The position numbers and the translations under genes were made by a program. Shown piece after piece: positions 36,917 through 46,153 of a stretch of 64,000 bases of DNA (its first letter is position 1; the number at the start of each line of letters is the position of its first letter). Source of the stretch: Pedobacter punctiformis (GTDB lineage Bacteria > Bacteroidota > Bacteroidia > Sphingobacteriales > Sphingobacteriaceae); contig NZ_JAPWGM010000001.1 of NCBI RefSeq assembly GCF_027213715.1, forward strand, positions 744,001 through 808,000. The letters run 5' to 3'. The notes under the pieces are model-generated. The model was not told the origin of the DNA. It worked only from the letters and a program-made list of their open reading frames with translations, and searched no databases.

Positions 36917-37540
36917 ATGAAAACACTGGTTGTGGCCGCAACAAAAGCCGAACTTACACTTCTTTATCAACATTATAACTTAGCGGCGGAAGATTTTATT
37001 GAAACTAAAAATTTCGATATTTTAATCACCGGCGTGGGTATGGTGGCTACGGCTTTTGCTTTGGGTAAACAGCTAAGTTCCAAATATAACCTGGTTTTAA
37101 ATTTAGGTATTGCCGGGTGTTTTGACCGGAAAATTGAATTGGGAAGCCTATTAAATATCACACAGGATACTTTTTCAGAACTTGGTGCTGAAAATGGAGA
37201 TGATTTTTTAACCATAAGCGATTTAGGGTTTGGAGAAAGTACGTACCCCAATAAAACCAGGCTAAAAATTGATTTACCAACTGCTACTGCCATTACTGTA
37301 AACCGGGTAAGTGGTAACGAAAAAAGCATAAATGCCATTGCTAACAGATTAAATCCAACCATCGAAAGCATGGAAGGTGCAGCTGTTTTTTTTGCCTGCA
37401 GCTGCGAAAATATAGATTGCCTTCAAGTCCGCAGCATTTCAAATTATGTTGAACCACGCAATAAGGACAACTGGAAAATTGGACTTGCTATAAAAAACCT
37501 GAACAACTGGGCCATTACTTTTCTTTCAGAAATGAACTGA
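36917..37540 (+). CDS. mqnB: Futalosine hydrolase (menaquinone synthesis)
   Basis: Nucleoside phosphorylase-fold enzyme of 207 residues that removes the base from futalosine or aminodeoxyfutalosine in the alternative menaquinone pathway. ITGVGMVATAFALG and LNLGIAGCFD near the N-terminus and ESMEGAAVFFAC near residue 150 are typical. I start at the ATG at 36917-36919; the frame extends 7 codons further, but a TACCTTTA -7-like sequence falls there. It is followed after 40 bp by mqnD, confirming the pathway. Confidence 0.9.
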   Translation: MKTLVVAATKAELTLLYQHYNLAAEDFIETKNFDILITGVGMVATAFALGKQLSSKYNLVLNLGIAGCFDRKIELGSLLNITQDTFSELGAENGDDFLTISDLGFGESTYPNKTRLKIDLPTATAITVNRVSGNEKSINAIANRLNPTIESMEGAAVFFACSCENIDCLQVRSISNYVEPRNKDNWKIGLAIKNLNNWAITFLSEMN

Positions 37541-37580
37541 TTATGACGAACTAATATATTGCAGTCGCTAATTTTGATTT

Positions 37581-38414
37581 ATGAAACTTACACTCGGTTT
37601 TTCGCCCTGCCCCAACGATACTTTTATTTTTGATGCACTTATTCATCACAAAATTGACACCGAAGGTTTAGAGTTTGAGGTATCCTTTGATGATGTTGAA
37701 ACCCTAAATCAAAAAGCGTTAAAAGGCAGGCTGGATATTACCAAATTAAGTTTTCATGCATTTGCTTATGTTGCAAACCAGTACGCCTTGCTGGATGCTG
37801 GCAGCGCACTGGGTTTTGGAGTAGGTCCGCTTTTAATCAGCAAAAACAAATTTTCTGAAGAGGATCTTTTAAACTCTGATTTAAACGTTGGAATCCCGGG
37901 AAAATACACAACAGCCAATTTCCTGCTGGGTATTGCCTACCCTCACCTTCAAAATAAACAGGAAATGGTTTTCTCTGCGATTGAATCAGCCTTGCTGGAA
38001 GATAAAATTGATCTGGGGTTAATTATCCACGAAAACCGGTTTACCTATCAGGATAAAGGTTTGAATAAAATCGTGGATTTAGGAGATTACTGGGAAAAAT
38101 TAACGGGTTGTGCCATTCCGCTTGGTGGCATTGTAATTAACAGAAATTTAGACCGGGACGTTCAGCTAAAAGTAAACCGATTAATTCGTCAGTCTGTAGA
38201 GTATGCATTTGCACATCCAAAATCGTGTATTGATTTTATTAAACAACACGCCCAGGAAATGGATGAGGCCGTAATGTACAAACACATTGAACTTTACGTA
38301 AATAAATACAGTATTAATTTGGGCAATGAGGGACGGAAAGCGGTTGATACACTTTTTACGCTGGCGCAGGAAAGAAATCTGATTCCTGCAGTTGAGGCTA
38401 ATTTGTATATATAA
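37581..38414 (+). CDS. mqnD: 1,4-dihydroxy-6-naphthoate synthase (menaquinone synthesis)
   Basis: Enzyme of 277 residues with a periplasmic-binding-protein fold but no signal peptide. It converts cyclic dehypoxanthinyl futalosine to 1,4-dihydroxy-6-naphthoate in the futalosine menaquinone pathway. LGFSPCPNDTFIFDALIHHKID at the start, DITKLSFHAFAYV, and GVGPLLISK are family signatures. It lies 40 bp downstream of mqnB, and the two are likely an operon. The other genes of the pathway are outside the window. Confidence 0.95.
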   Translation: MKLTLGFSPCPNDTFIFDALIHHKIDTEGLEFEVSFDDVETLNQKALKGRLDITKLSFHAFAYVANQYALLDAGSALGFGVGPLLISKNKFSEEDLLNSDLNVGIPGKYTTANFLLGIAYPHLQNKQEMVFSAIESALLEDKIDLGLIIHENRFTYQDKGLNKIVDLGDYWEKLTGCAIPLGGIVINRNLDRDVQLKVNRLIRQSVEYAFAHPKSCIDFIKQHAQEMDEAVMYKHIELYVNKYSINLGNEGRKAVDTLFTLAQERNLIPAVEANLYI

Positions 38415-38452
38415 CGGTCATCCTGAAATAAATTCAGAATAACTGTCCGAAT

Positions 38453-39145
38453 TTAATTTACAAGTAATTTATAGCCTTTTCCATGTACATTAATAATCTC
38501 AACGGAAGGGTCTTCTCTAAGGTATTTACGCAGTTTACTTAAAAATACGTCCATACTTCGCCCGTTAAAATAATTATCATCATGCCAAATGCTTAGCAGG
38601 GCTTCTTCACGGGTTAAAACAGCATTTTTCTTTAAACAAAGCAAACGCAAAAGTTCTGCTTCTTTTGTAGAAAGTTTTTGCTGCTGTTCGCCGGCTGTTA
38701 TAATCTGAGTTGTATAATCAAAATTATATTTACCTACCGAAAATTGTGTTTCAATGGCTTCATCAGCACCGCCTTTATTTGCTATCCTTTTAAACATTGC
38801 ATTTATACGCAATAAAAGTTCTTCAATACGAAACGGTTTGGTAATGTAATCATCTCCACCTAAATCATAGGCTGCAGATTTATCTTCCAGCATGGTTTTA
38901 GCTGTTGCAAAAATGATGGGCACTTGTGCATTTGTTTTTCTAATATCCTTCCCCAATGTAAATCCATCCTTCTTGGGCATCATTACATCAAGTATACAAA
39001 GATCAAAAGCTTGTTTTGTAAATGCCTTTAAACCCTCTTCCCCGTCAGTACATAAAACCACATCAAATTTGCCTTTCAATTGCAGATAATCCTGCAACAA
39101 CAAGCCTAAGTTAGGATCGTCCTCTACCAGAAGTATTTTTTTCAT
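38453..39145 (-). CDS. OmpR-family response regulator
   Basis: A 230-residue regulator. The receiver domain (1-120) has the acidic pocket EDD at 8-10 and phosphoacceptor Asp53 in LDVMMP. The winged-helix DNA-binding domain follows (about 135-228) with TREEALLSIW and RSMDVFLSKLRKYL. I start at the ATG at 39143-39145 (MKKILLVEDD); the frame runs 21 codons further upstream but without conserved sequence. The gene follows the sensor kinase by 160 bp on the same strand. The pair resembles RprXY-type systems of Bacteroides. Confidence 0.93.
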   Translation of the reverse strand: MKKILLVEDDPNLGLLLQDYLQLKGKFDVVLCTDGEEGLKAFTKQAFDLCILDVMMPKKDGFTLGKDIRKTNAQVPIIFATAKTMLEDKSAAYDLGGDDYITKPFRIEELLLRINAMFKRIANKGGADEAIETQFSVGKYNFDYTTQIITAGEQQQKLSTKEAELLRLLCLKKNAVLTREEALLSIWHDDNYFNGRSMDVFLSKLRKYLREDPSVEIINVHGKGYKLLVN

Positions 39146-39305
39146 TTTTTTTAGTTTATTCTCGTAAGCAATACGGCTTACACTTAAAGTTTGAGTATGA
39201 TTATGCATAACAGTTTAATTTACAGGGATAGTAATCGCTCACTATATTATAAAAATTACATTTGCAAAATCTTAATATATCGGTAAAGCAACACCTTGTA
39301 CCGAT

Positions 39306-41141
39306 TTAATCATGTTTTATGTAAGGTAAAGATATTTCGAACGTAGTTCCTCTATCTTTTTCGCTACTTACTTTAATACTGCCATTTAAACGCTTAATAA
39401 TATCCTGCACATAATTTAAACCCAAACCAAAACCTTTTACGTCGTGCAGGTTTCCTGTCGGCACTCTGTAAAACTGATCAAAAATTCTCTTCGAGTGCTC
39501 TTTAGTCATTCCAATACCTTTATCCGAAATTTCGACAATTAAGAGTTTATTGCTATTCCGGGTGGTAATGCTTATTTCAGGTGCATTTAAACTGTATTTA
39601 TTGGCATTGTCAATCAGGTTATAAATTACACTTGACAAATGCATTTCATCACCAAAAACAACCGCATTTTCAGCATCTGTATTTAAAGTTATAATGGCGT
39701 TCCTTTTTTGCAGCTGTAAGCTCATGCTATCCAAAACTATAGCAATCAAATCATTTACATCCACTTCGGTGTTTTCTAATTTAAGCTCGTTTTTTTCCAG
39801 TCTGGCAATACTCAAAACACGTTCGATATGATTACCTAAACGTACGTTTTCATCATAAATAATTCCTGCAAGCCGTTTTATCCTTGATTTATCTTCCGTT
39901 ACCTCCGGGTCTTTCAATGCTTCACTGGCAATCATAATGGTAGCCACAGGCGTTTTAAACTCATGCGTCATGTTATTGATAAAATCAGTTTTCATTTCCG
40001 ATATTTTCTTCTGTTTCAAAATGGCATACAGCGTATAAGAAAATATAAAAACCAAAACCAGCAATAAGCCAACAGATGAAGCCAGAGTAGCGCTTAGATT
40101 GGATATAATTGCAGAATTTTTATCCGGAAAACTCAGCATTAACAAACCAGGATCTCTGAATATATCGTTCCCGAACAATGGGACTTTATAAGTGTTTTTT
40201 GGCAAAAAGGCGGTGTTCGGGTTTGATGCCTGTAAGTATAAAACAGAATCCTTTTGTTCAACCTGAAAATCAAATTTTTGATCAATGTTATGATCCAGCA
40301 GTTCTTTTTCAATAAGCTTGGCGAGTGAACTAAAGTTAATGCGTTTATAAAGCGGAACATTAACTTCTTTCATTTCATTTGCTACATCTTCCAATAGTTT
40401 GGGGGCCGAGTAAACGACTGTATCCTTACCTAATGCCGCAATTTTTTTATTCAGTTCTGCTTTTGCAAGCTGATCTTCTTTTTTAAACCTCAGGGTAAGT
40501 TCATCCGGTACTTTGGGGAAACTAATAATGCCCGGTTGCAAATTTCTTGGGTCGTAAACCAAATAGCGAAGCGTATCCGGAACACTTTTTGGCGAATTGA
40601 AACTAAATACTTTCCTTTCAGGTGCAAACAATTTAGAACGCATGTTTACTGCATTTAAATTGAAGTTTTCGTCAACCAAACCTTCAATCTGAATATCTAA
40701 ACGGGCAGATCCCTTTTGTTTATCTGATGCAGATAAAGATTTAAAAGTGTTTTCACTCACCATTTCCGGTTTGCGGTAAGATGCTTTAATAATACTATCC
40801 TGCTGATTTAAGTAAGTTTCGATTTCACGCTCACGTTCTCCGTCCCGCGCTTCCTGACTCTGAACAAATTGTTGCCTCAAATCTTTAATATCAAGTTCTC
40901 TCTGCCTCGAATCCTGAAGTTGTTTTAATCTGTTTTCGGCATCTTTCCGGTTAATATGGTCAGCGGCGTACCTTCTTTGCACCTTACTTACTACCGCGTT
41001 AAGGGTTTGATTGACCTGCTCATCAAAAAGTTGGGATTTTAGATTATACGCCTCCCTGATGTAATACAACTGCATTACAAAAACACCAAGTAAGGCGACC
41101 GTCATTAAAACGGTAATTAACCAAAAACTTTTTTTCTTCAT
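39306..41141 (-). CDS. Two-transmembrane sensor histidine kinase
   Basis: Sensor of 611 residues. TM1 lies at about 7-27, followed by a large periplasmic domain (about 30-345) that starts with a long charged coiled coil. TM2 is at about 350-372. The HisKA domain carries His393 in NNMTHEFKTP, and the HATPase domain ends with SDKGIGM and GFGLGLNYV. No HAMP domain is evident. It is upstream of the OmpR-family regulator on the same strand and is almost certainly its partner. The signal is unknown. Confidence 0.93.
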   Translation of the reverse strand: MKKKSFWLITVLMTVALLGVFVMQLYYIREAYNLKSQLFDEQVNQTLNAVVSKVQRRYAADHINRKDAENRLKQLQDSRQRELDIKDLRQQFVQSQEARDGEREREIETYLNQQDSIIKASYRKPEMVSENTFKSLSASDKQKGSARLDIQIEGLVDENFNLNAVNMRSKLFAPERKVFSFNSPKSVPDTLRYLVYDPRNLQPGIISFPKVPDELTLRFKKEDQLAKAELNKKIAALGKDTVVYSAPKLLEDVANEMKEVNVPLYKRINFSSLAKLIEKELLDHNIDQKFDFQVEQKDSVLYLQASNPNTAFLPKNTYKVPLFGNDIFRDPGLLMLSFPDKNSAIISNLSATLASSVGLLLVLVFIFSYTLYAILKQKKISEMKTDFINNMTHEFKTPVATIMIASEALKDPEVTEDKSRIKRLAGIIYDENVRLGNHIERVLSIARLEKNELKLENTEVDVNDLIAIVLDSMSLQLQKRNAIITLNTDAENAVVFGDEMHLSSVIYNLIDNANKYSLNAPEISITTRNSNKLLIVEISDKGIGMTKEHSKRIFDQFYRVPTGNLHDVKGFGLGLNYVQDIIKRLNGSIKVSSEKDRGTTFEISLPYIKHD

Positions 41142-41286
41142 TAAATTGAATGATCAGCAGATTAAAAATCTATCAGACATCAAAAATACTCAATACGCTG
41201 TTTAACCGAATGTTTTTAACATATTTTAACACGCACTATACCGCTGTAAATGAAGCGTTAATCAATCAGAAGAAAATTTTAATCAT

Positions 41287-41314
41287 AAAAAATGCCGGAA
41301 TAAATTCCGGCATT
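41287..41314 (-). terminator. Terminator of the DUF3127 gene
   Basis: An AATGCCGGAAT / ATTCCGGCATT hairpin with a 2-base loop lies downstream of the DUF3127 stop. A run of six T residues follows on the minus strand. Confidence 0.88.
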
Positions 41315-41348
41315 ATTCAAAATTGTTTGCTTAAAAAAGATTCTTTAT

Positions 41349-41717
41349 TTAGAAAGGTAAATCATCATCTTCACCTGGTGTGTTGCTCACATCAACCGGA
41401 GCAGCGTATTCTGGTGTGTTTGCAGGTGCAGCACCAGCCGCAATTGCATTAATACGCCAAATAACCAAACTGTTAAAATATGATGTTTTTCCTGCTTTAT
41501 CTGTCCATGGACGACCACGTAAATTAAAGAAAACTTCAACCTCATCGCCCGCTTTAAAGCTATCTAATAATGCAGTTTTATCTTGCAATGCCTCAAAACG
41601 AATATATTCCGGGTATGTTGGGTTTTCTGCGTATTCTACTATTAAATCACGTTTTTTAAACGTTTCACTTACTTGCTGTGTGGCACCTACTTCGTGTACT
41701 TTTCCTTTAATTTCCAT
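41349..41717 (-). CDS. DUF3127 protein with SSB-like acidic C-terminal tip
   Basis: A 122-residue protein whose first 95 residues form a small beta-rich domain recognisable as DUF3127, with EVEVFFNLRGR and FNSLVIWRI strands like an OB fold. A flexible alanine/proline-rich linker follows, and the protein ends GEDDDLPF. This closely resembles the DDDIPF tip by which single-stranded DNA-binding proteins recruit partner proteins. The function of DUF3127 is not established; a single-strand binding or SSB-like partner-recruiting role is inferred from fold and tail. The gene stands alone with a good terminator. Confidence 0.85.
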   Translation of the reverse strand: MEIKGKVHEVGATQQVSETFKKRDLIVEYAENPTYPEYIRFEALQDKTALLDSFKAGDEVEVFFNLRGRPWTDKAGKTSYFNSLVIWRINAIAAGAAPANTPEYAAPVDVSNTPGEDDDLPF

Positions 41718-41785
41718 ATCTAATACTACTTAATGTACTATAAACATCAAATCTCTATAATTTTATTGATAACTTCGCATATATT

Positions 41786-42985
41786 ATGATGCAAGTTTTC
41801 CACAATAAAAGTAAGGTAATCATTACCTGCAATAAGCGACTTTCTCCCTATTTACAAGACGAGGTTACGGCTTTAGGTTATACCATAGAAAGAGCCTTTG
41901 CTACAGGCGTTGAGCTTAATATAACGCTCACAGAGTGTATTAAGCTCAATTTAAACCTGCGTTGTGCAAGTCAGATTTTGTATGCAATAAAAAGTTTTAA
42001 AGCCATCACACCTGATGATTTATATAAAGAAGTTTCTGAAATTGAATGGGAAGAATTAATCGATTTTTCAGGTTACTTTTCTGTAACCTCAAATGTGGAT
42101 AATCCAAACATTACTACGCCGCTTTTTGCCAATTTAAAAGTAAAAGATGCAATTGTCGACCGTATAAAAGAAAAAAAAGGTATTCGTCCAAATTCCGGTT
42201 CAGATGCGAATAAAACGGTTGTGCATTTATATTGGAAAGATGCAGATGCAGATATGTTTTTAGATACCTCGGGCGAAACATTAGCCAAACATGGCTATCG
42301 TAAAATCCCCGGTAAAGCCCCAATGCTCGAAGCCCTGGCTTCAGGCGTAATTTATGCTACCCAATGGGATAAAAAATCTCCTTTTATAAATCCAATGTGC
42401 GGATCAGGAACACTTGCCATTGAAGCTGCTTTAATTGCAACCAACAGAGCGCCGGGTTTGTACCGTATGAATTATGGTTTTATGCATATTTTAGGCTATA
42501 ACGAAGAAGAGTTTTTCGCAGAAAGAAGAATTTTAAAAGATCAGGTTATAAAAAACATTGATTTAAAAATCATTGCTTCAGATATTTCAGAAGACGCCGT
42601 AGAGGTTACCCGAAGAAATGCTAAAACTGCCGGTGTTGATACTTTAATTGATTTTGAAGTATGCGATTTTGAGTTAACACCAGTACCTGAAGGCGGCAAA
42701 GGAGTGGTTGTTTTTAATCCTGAATATGGAGAACGCCTGGGAGTTCACAGCAAACTTGAATTAACCTACAAGCGTATGGGCGATTACATGAAAAAAGAAT
42801 GCAAAGGTTACTCGGGTTATATCTTCACAGGCAATCCTGATCTGGCTAAAAAGATTGGCCTGAAAGCTTCTAAAAAAGTAGAATTTTACAACGGAAAACT
42901 CGATTGCCGCCTTCTTGAATATGAATTATATGATGGAAGCCGCAGAGCTCCACAAGCAGAAGAACAAGTTTTACCTGAAAATTAA
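41786..42985 (+). CDS. THUMP-domain class I SAM-dependent RNA methyltransferase (RlmL-like)
   Basis: A 399-residue methyltransferase. The N-terminal ferredoxin-like/THUMP region (about 8-155) binds RNA. The methyltransferase domain (about 165-380) contains the SAM-binding NPMCGSGTLAIEAAL and a motif IV reading NPEYGER, where the family usually has NPPY. It corresponds to the N-terminal half of E. coli RlmL, which makes m2G2445 in 23S rRNA. The second methyltransferase half (RlmK) is absent, as in many non-proteobacteria. The target guanosine is inferred from homology. Confidence 0.9.
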   Translation: MMQVFHNKSKVIITCNKRLSPYLQDEVTALGYTIERAFATGVELNITLTECIKLNLNLRCASQILYAIKSFKAITPDDLYKEVSEIEWEELIDFSGYFSVTSNVDNPNITTPLFANLKVKDAIVDRIKEKKGIRPNSGSDANKTVVHLYWKDADADMFLDTSGETLAKHGYRKIPGKAPMLEALASGVIYATQWDKKSPFINPMCGSGTLAIEAALIATNRAPGLYRMNYGFMHILGYNEEEFFAERRILKDQVIKNIDLKIIASDISEDAVEVTRRNAKTAGVDTLIDFEVCDFELTPVPEGGKGVVVFNPEYGERLGVHSKLELTYKRMGDYMKKECKGYSGYIFTGNPDLAKKIGLKASKKVEFYNGKLDCRLLEYELYDGSRRAPQAEEQVLPEN

Positions 42986-43032
42986 TATATAACAATCCCT
43001 GTACTCCCATAACGCAGTTTAAAATTGAAAAT

Positions 43033-43515
43033 ATGGATATTGATGACATGAACCACATGCCCGAATGGGAACAATTTAGTCGCTTGGGTGAAGATGGAAC
43101 CTTTTCGCAACCAGAAACGGAAAAAAGCAGATTAAAAGCATTAAGTGCAAAAACTTTATATAACCAGGCCAGGGCAGTTTACAAATATGCTGCCCTTTTC
43201 TGCGAAACGCTTAAAGGCGAAATGGCAGATTTAACAAGCAACCTGATTATGCAAAACGCCTTAATTATTTGCCCTAAAATTGTTGGTGCAGAAGGTGCAG
43301 ATATATATGTATTGCGCATGGAAAATGCCTCAATTATCCGCACCAATTGCCGTGAACTGGAAATACAGGTTAGGGCAGCAGATATGCTTCGCATTTGTGC
43401 ACCTGAGTATAAAGACATTATGTTAAATGAAATTGAAAAATTTCGCCTGATTTTTATAGAATGGGTTAAGCTATTTGAAAAAGATCAATACAAAGATGAG
43501 TGGGGGCTTTATTAA
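43033..43515 (+). CDS. Conserved-looking helical protein of unknown function (160 aa)
   Basis: Soluble, strongly helical protein of 160 residues with no signal peptide or membrane segment; no family was recognised. The most distinctive part is the acidic start MDIDDMNHMPEWEQFSRLGEDG and a central ALIICPKIVGAEGADIY segment with a Cys. The C-terminus is rich in acidic and aromatic residues. It follows the methyltransferase gene by 47 bp on the same strand and may be co-transcribed. Codon use matches the neighbours, so it looks native rather than recently acquired. Confidence 0.7.
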   Translation: MDIDDMNHMPEWEQFSRLGEDGTFSQPETEKSRLKALSAKTLYNQARAVYKYAALFCETLKGEMADLTSNLIMQNALIICPKIVGAEGADIYVLRMENASIIRTNCRELEIQVRAADMLRICAPEYKDIMLNEIEKFRLIFIEWVKLFEKDQYKDEWGLY

Positions 43516-43742
43516 TTTAATCTAAACTTAATCTTCCCTATTAATTAAAAATCATGCCCAACATCCACAAATTTTCTCCGTGTTAAACCTGACACTTAAG
43601 GGATTTAGAAATTCTATTTCCTTAATAGTATCGTCGATTTTTCTTTCAAAATGATTTTTCTTAAATAAAAATCATTTTTTAAAATCTTTTATAGTACAAA
43701 CTTCGTTTATATCATAATTGTAAATAAAAACCATCCCTTTTT

Positions 43743-44009
43743 ATGGAAAATCTATTGGCTTTAAAGACCAGGAATGTAGCTGCAAACATTAGAAAAATAA
43801 GAGAGTATAGAGATTATACCCAGGACTATCTGGCGGCTAAACTAAAAATATCTCAAAATGCCTATAGTAAAATTGAACTGGGCTACAGCAAATTAACGGT
43901 AGAGCGTTTATTCCAGGTGGCTGAAATTCTGGAGGTCGAAGTTTTGAATTTAATTAATGTTAATTCTGTTGATATTGTTAAACTGATTAGTGAAGAAAAA
44001 CAGCCGTAA
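43743..44009 (+). CDS. XRE-family helix-turn-helix protein
   Basis: A small DNA-binding protein of 88 residues. The Cro/CI-type helix-turn-helix spans about 12-68, with YTQDYLAAKLKISQNAYSKIE as the two recognition helices and LTVERLFQVAEILEV after it. There is no additional sensor domain. It stands alone with about 225 bp of AT-rich sequence in front, in which I found no convincing promoter. No toxin partner lies next to it, so an antitoxin role is not supported. Confidence 0.85.
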   Translation: MENLLALKTRNVAANIRKIREYRDYTQDYLAAKLKISQNAYSKIELGYSKLTVERLFQVAEILEVEVLNLINVNSVDIVKLISEEKQP

Positions 44010-44110
44010 TACATTTAAGAAATAGCTTTTTCTGGATTTTTCATTTAAAACTCAATCCTTTTATTTCACTGTATATAATTTCAATATCTTTGATTTTTAA
44101 ACTTTGAACT

Positions 44111-44755
44111 ATGCAGGATACCTTAAAAAGCACCATTACTTTTGTAAAAAAAACACTCGAAAATGCAGAAGCAGGACACGATTGGTTTCATATCGAACGT
44201 GTTTACAAAACCGCTTTGAACATTAATGAGAAAGAAAAAGGTGACGAATTGGTGGTTGCTTTTGCGGCTTTGCTGCATGATATTGCCGATCCAAAATTTA
44301 ACAATGGAGATGAAGAATTAGGCCCAAAAATTGCCGAAGATTTCTTAAACTCTATACAGGTTGAGGAGGAAACCATTAAACATGTAAAGCTGATTATTCA
44401 GAATATGTCATTCAAAAATAGTTTTGACGGAGCCGCCTTTACTTCTAAAGAAATGCAGATTGTACAGGATGCAGATCGGTTAGATGCTATTGGCGCTATC
44501 GGAATTGCCCGGGCATTTACTTACGGGGGGTTTAAAAACAGAGTTTTATATGACCCGGCCATCAAACCCGAGCAACATCTGTCAAAAGAAAGCTATAAAA
44601 ATACCACCGCTCCTACTATAAATCACTTTTACGAAAAACTACTGTTGTTAAAGGATATGATGAATACTGATGCAGGTAAAGCTATAGCTAAAGAAAGACA
44701 TGATTTTATGTTGCAATACCTGGATCAATTTTACAAAGAATGGGAAGGCAACTAA
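44111..44755 (+). CDS. HD-domain phosphohydrolase (YedJ-like)
   Basis: Metal-dependent phosphohydrolase of 214 residues. HD-domain ligands are visible in HDWFHIERV, LLHDIAD (the His-Asp pair) and QDADRLDAIG. This arrangement is the one of the small YedJ/YpgQ-type nucleotide hydrolases. A -7-like TATCTTTG lies 19 bp before the ATG, at 44085-44092, but with no convincing -33 box. The substrate, probably a nucleotide or nucleoside phosphate, is inferred from the family. Confidence 0.87.
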   Translation: MQDTLKSTITFVKKTLENAEAGHDWFHIERVYKTALNINEKEKGDELVVAFAALLHDIADPKFNNGDEELGPKIAEDFLNSIQVEEETIKHVKLIIQNMSFKNSFDGAAFTSKEMQIVQDADRLDAIGAIGIARAFTYGGFKNRVLYDPAIKPEQHLSKESYKNTTAPTINHFYEKLLLLKDMMNTDAGKAIAKERHDFMLQYLDQFYKEWEGN

Positions 44756-44804
44756 CCAAGTATTCTCCTCAGGAATACCTTTAGTGCTATTTTACTAATT
44801 TTTT

Positions 44805-44843
44805 TAGCTTTTATTCGCTACTTTTGTTAGCAAATAAAAGCTA
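44805..44843. promoter_or_regulatory. 16-bp dyad covering promoter and start of the radical-SAM repair gene
   Basis: Arms at 44805-44820 and 44828-44843 match in inverted orientation at 15 of 16 positions, with a 7-base spacer. The dyad overlaps a -7-like TACTTTTG (44819-44826), and its last base is the A of the ATG. Transcription from that promoter would start inside the right arm, so this looks more like a protein-binding operator than an mRNA hairpin. Confidence 0.6.
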
Positions 44844-46099
44844 TGTTTGATCGAATCCGTGAAAAATTAAATATTCTGGCCGACGCTGCAAAATATGATG
44901 TTTCCTGCTCATCAAGTGGTGGTACCCGTAAAAATGATAACAAAGGATTAGGCGATAGCCATGCTTCGGGCATTTGCCACACATATACGGAAGATGGACG
45001 TTGCGTTTCTTTGCTTAAAATTCTTTTAACCAATCATTGCATTTATGATTGCGCTTTCTGTGTATCCCGCAAAAGCAATGATGTAAAACGTGCTGCTTTT
45101 ACGGTAGATGAAGTGGTGGAACTGACCATGAATTTTTACCGCCGTAATTATATAGAAGGCTTATTTCTAAGTTCTGGAATATTTAAAAATGCTGATTTTA
45201 CAATGGAGCGCCTGCTTCTGGTTGTCAAAAAATTAAGATTAGAACAGCGCTATAATGGCTATATTCATTTAAAAACAATCCCCGGGGCAAGTGATGAACT
45301 GATAAAGGAAGCCGGTTTGTACGCCGACCGGATGAGTATTAATTTGGAGATGCCTACAGAAGCTGGCTTAAAATTACTTGCACCCGAAAAGAGCCATGCT
45401 GATGTAATCAAACCTTTAAGTTTTGTTCAGAATAATATCGTTCAGTTTGCTGCAGATAAAAAGTTAATCAAACACATTCCAAAATTTGTGCCTGCCGGCC
45501 AGAGTACTCAAATGGTTATTGGCGCAACACCCGAAAGCGATAAAGAAGTGATGTATACGGCAAATGCCTTTTACAAAAAATTTTCTTTGAAACGAGTTTA
45601 TTATTCGGGTTATGTACCTATAAGCAACGACAGCCGAATGCCAATATTAGGTACTCAGCCGCCACTTTTAAGAGAAAACAGACTTTACCAAACGGATTGG
45701 TTAATGCGTTTTTATGGATTTAAGGTTCAGGAAATTTTAAACGATGCCAATCCTAATCTGGATGTGGATATTGATCCTAAATTAAGCTGGGCCATCCGCA
45801 ATATGCAACATTTCCCGGTGGACATTAATAAAGCGGATTATGCTATGATTCTTCGTATCCCTGGCATTGGCGTAATGTCAGCAAAAAAAATTGTACAAGC
45901 CCGGAAGTTTGGGAAATTAAGAATAGATCAGCTGAAAAAAATTGGTGTTGCCTATAACCGGGCCAGGTATTTTATGATTTGCGCAGACAGTCCATATCAA
46001 TTAAAAGATTATCAGGGTACACAAATTAAGGCTTTTATTTTAGCGGAAAGCCAGAGTAAATACTTAAAAACAGACAGCAATCAGTTGATTTTATTTTAA
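44843..46099 (+). CDS. Putative DNA modification/repair radical SAM protein
   Basis: Radical SAM enzyme of 418 residues. The cluster-binding Cys66, Cys70 and Cys73 lie in NHCIYDCAFC. Further cysteines at 22, 45 and 54 precede it. A helix-hairpin-helix DNA-binding motif (about 345-375, MILRIPGIGVMSAKKIVQARKFG) is found near the C-terminus. This is the family linked in genomes to a UDG-related partner and annotated as a possible DNA repair or modification enzyme; the reaction is not established. The partner gene follows after 54 bp. The promoter lies in a strong dyad that ends on the start codon. Confidence 0.9.
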   Translation: MFDRIREKLNILADAAKYDVSCSSSGGTRKNDNKGLGDSHASGICHTYTEDGRCVSLLKILLTNHCIYDCAFCVSRKSNDVKRAAFTVDEVVELTMNFYRRNYIEGLFLSSGIFKNADFTMERLLLVVKKLRLEQRYNGYIHLKTIPGASDELIKEAGLYADRMSINLEMPTEAGLKLLAPEKSHADVIKPLSFVQNNIVQFAADKKLIKHIPKFVPAGQSTQMVIGATPESDKEVMYTANAFYKKFSLKRVYYSGYVPISNDSRMPILGTQPPLLRENRLYQTDWLMRFYGFKVQEILNDANPNLDVDIDPKLSWAIRNMQHFPVDINKADYAMILRIPGIGVMSAKKIVQARKFGKLRIDQLKKIGVAYNRARYFMICADSPYQLKDYQGTQIKAFILAESQSKYLKTDSNQLILF

Positions 46100-46153
46100 A
46101 CCCTGTTTATGTTTTAATCTCAACAGTAGCTAGCACAACAAAAGGGATAAACA

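Noticed and set aside
36973..37371. A 132-codon antisense frame over mqnB
   Set aside because: mqnB is a clear family member with an operon partner, and the antisense product has no recognisable domain.
43743..44009. HTH gene as an antitoxin of a toxin-antitoxin pair
   Set aside because: No small partner gene lies within 100 bp on either side in the same direction; the next gene is an HD phosphohydrolase with its own -7-like box.
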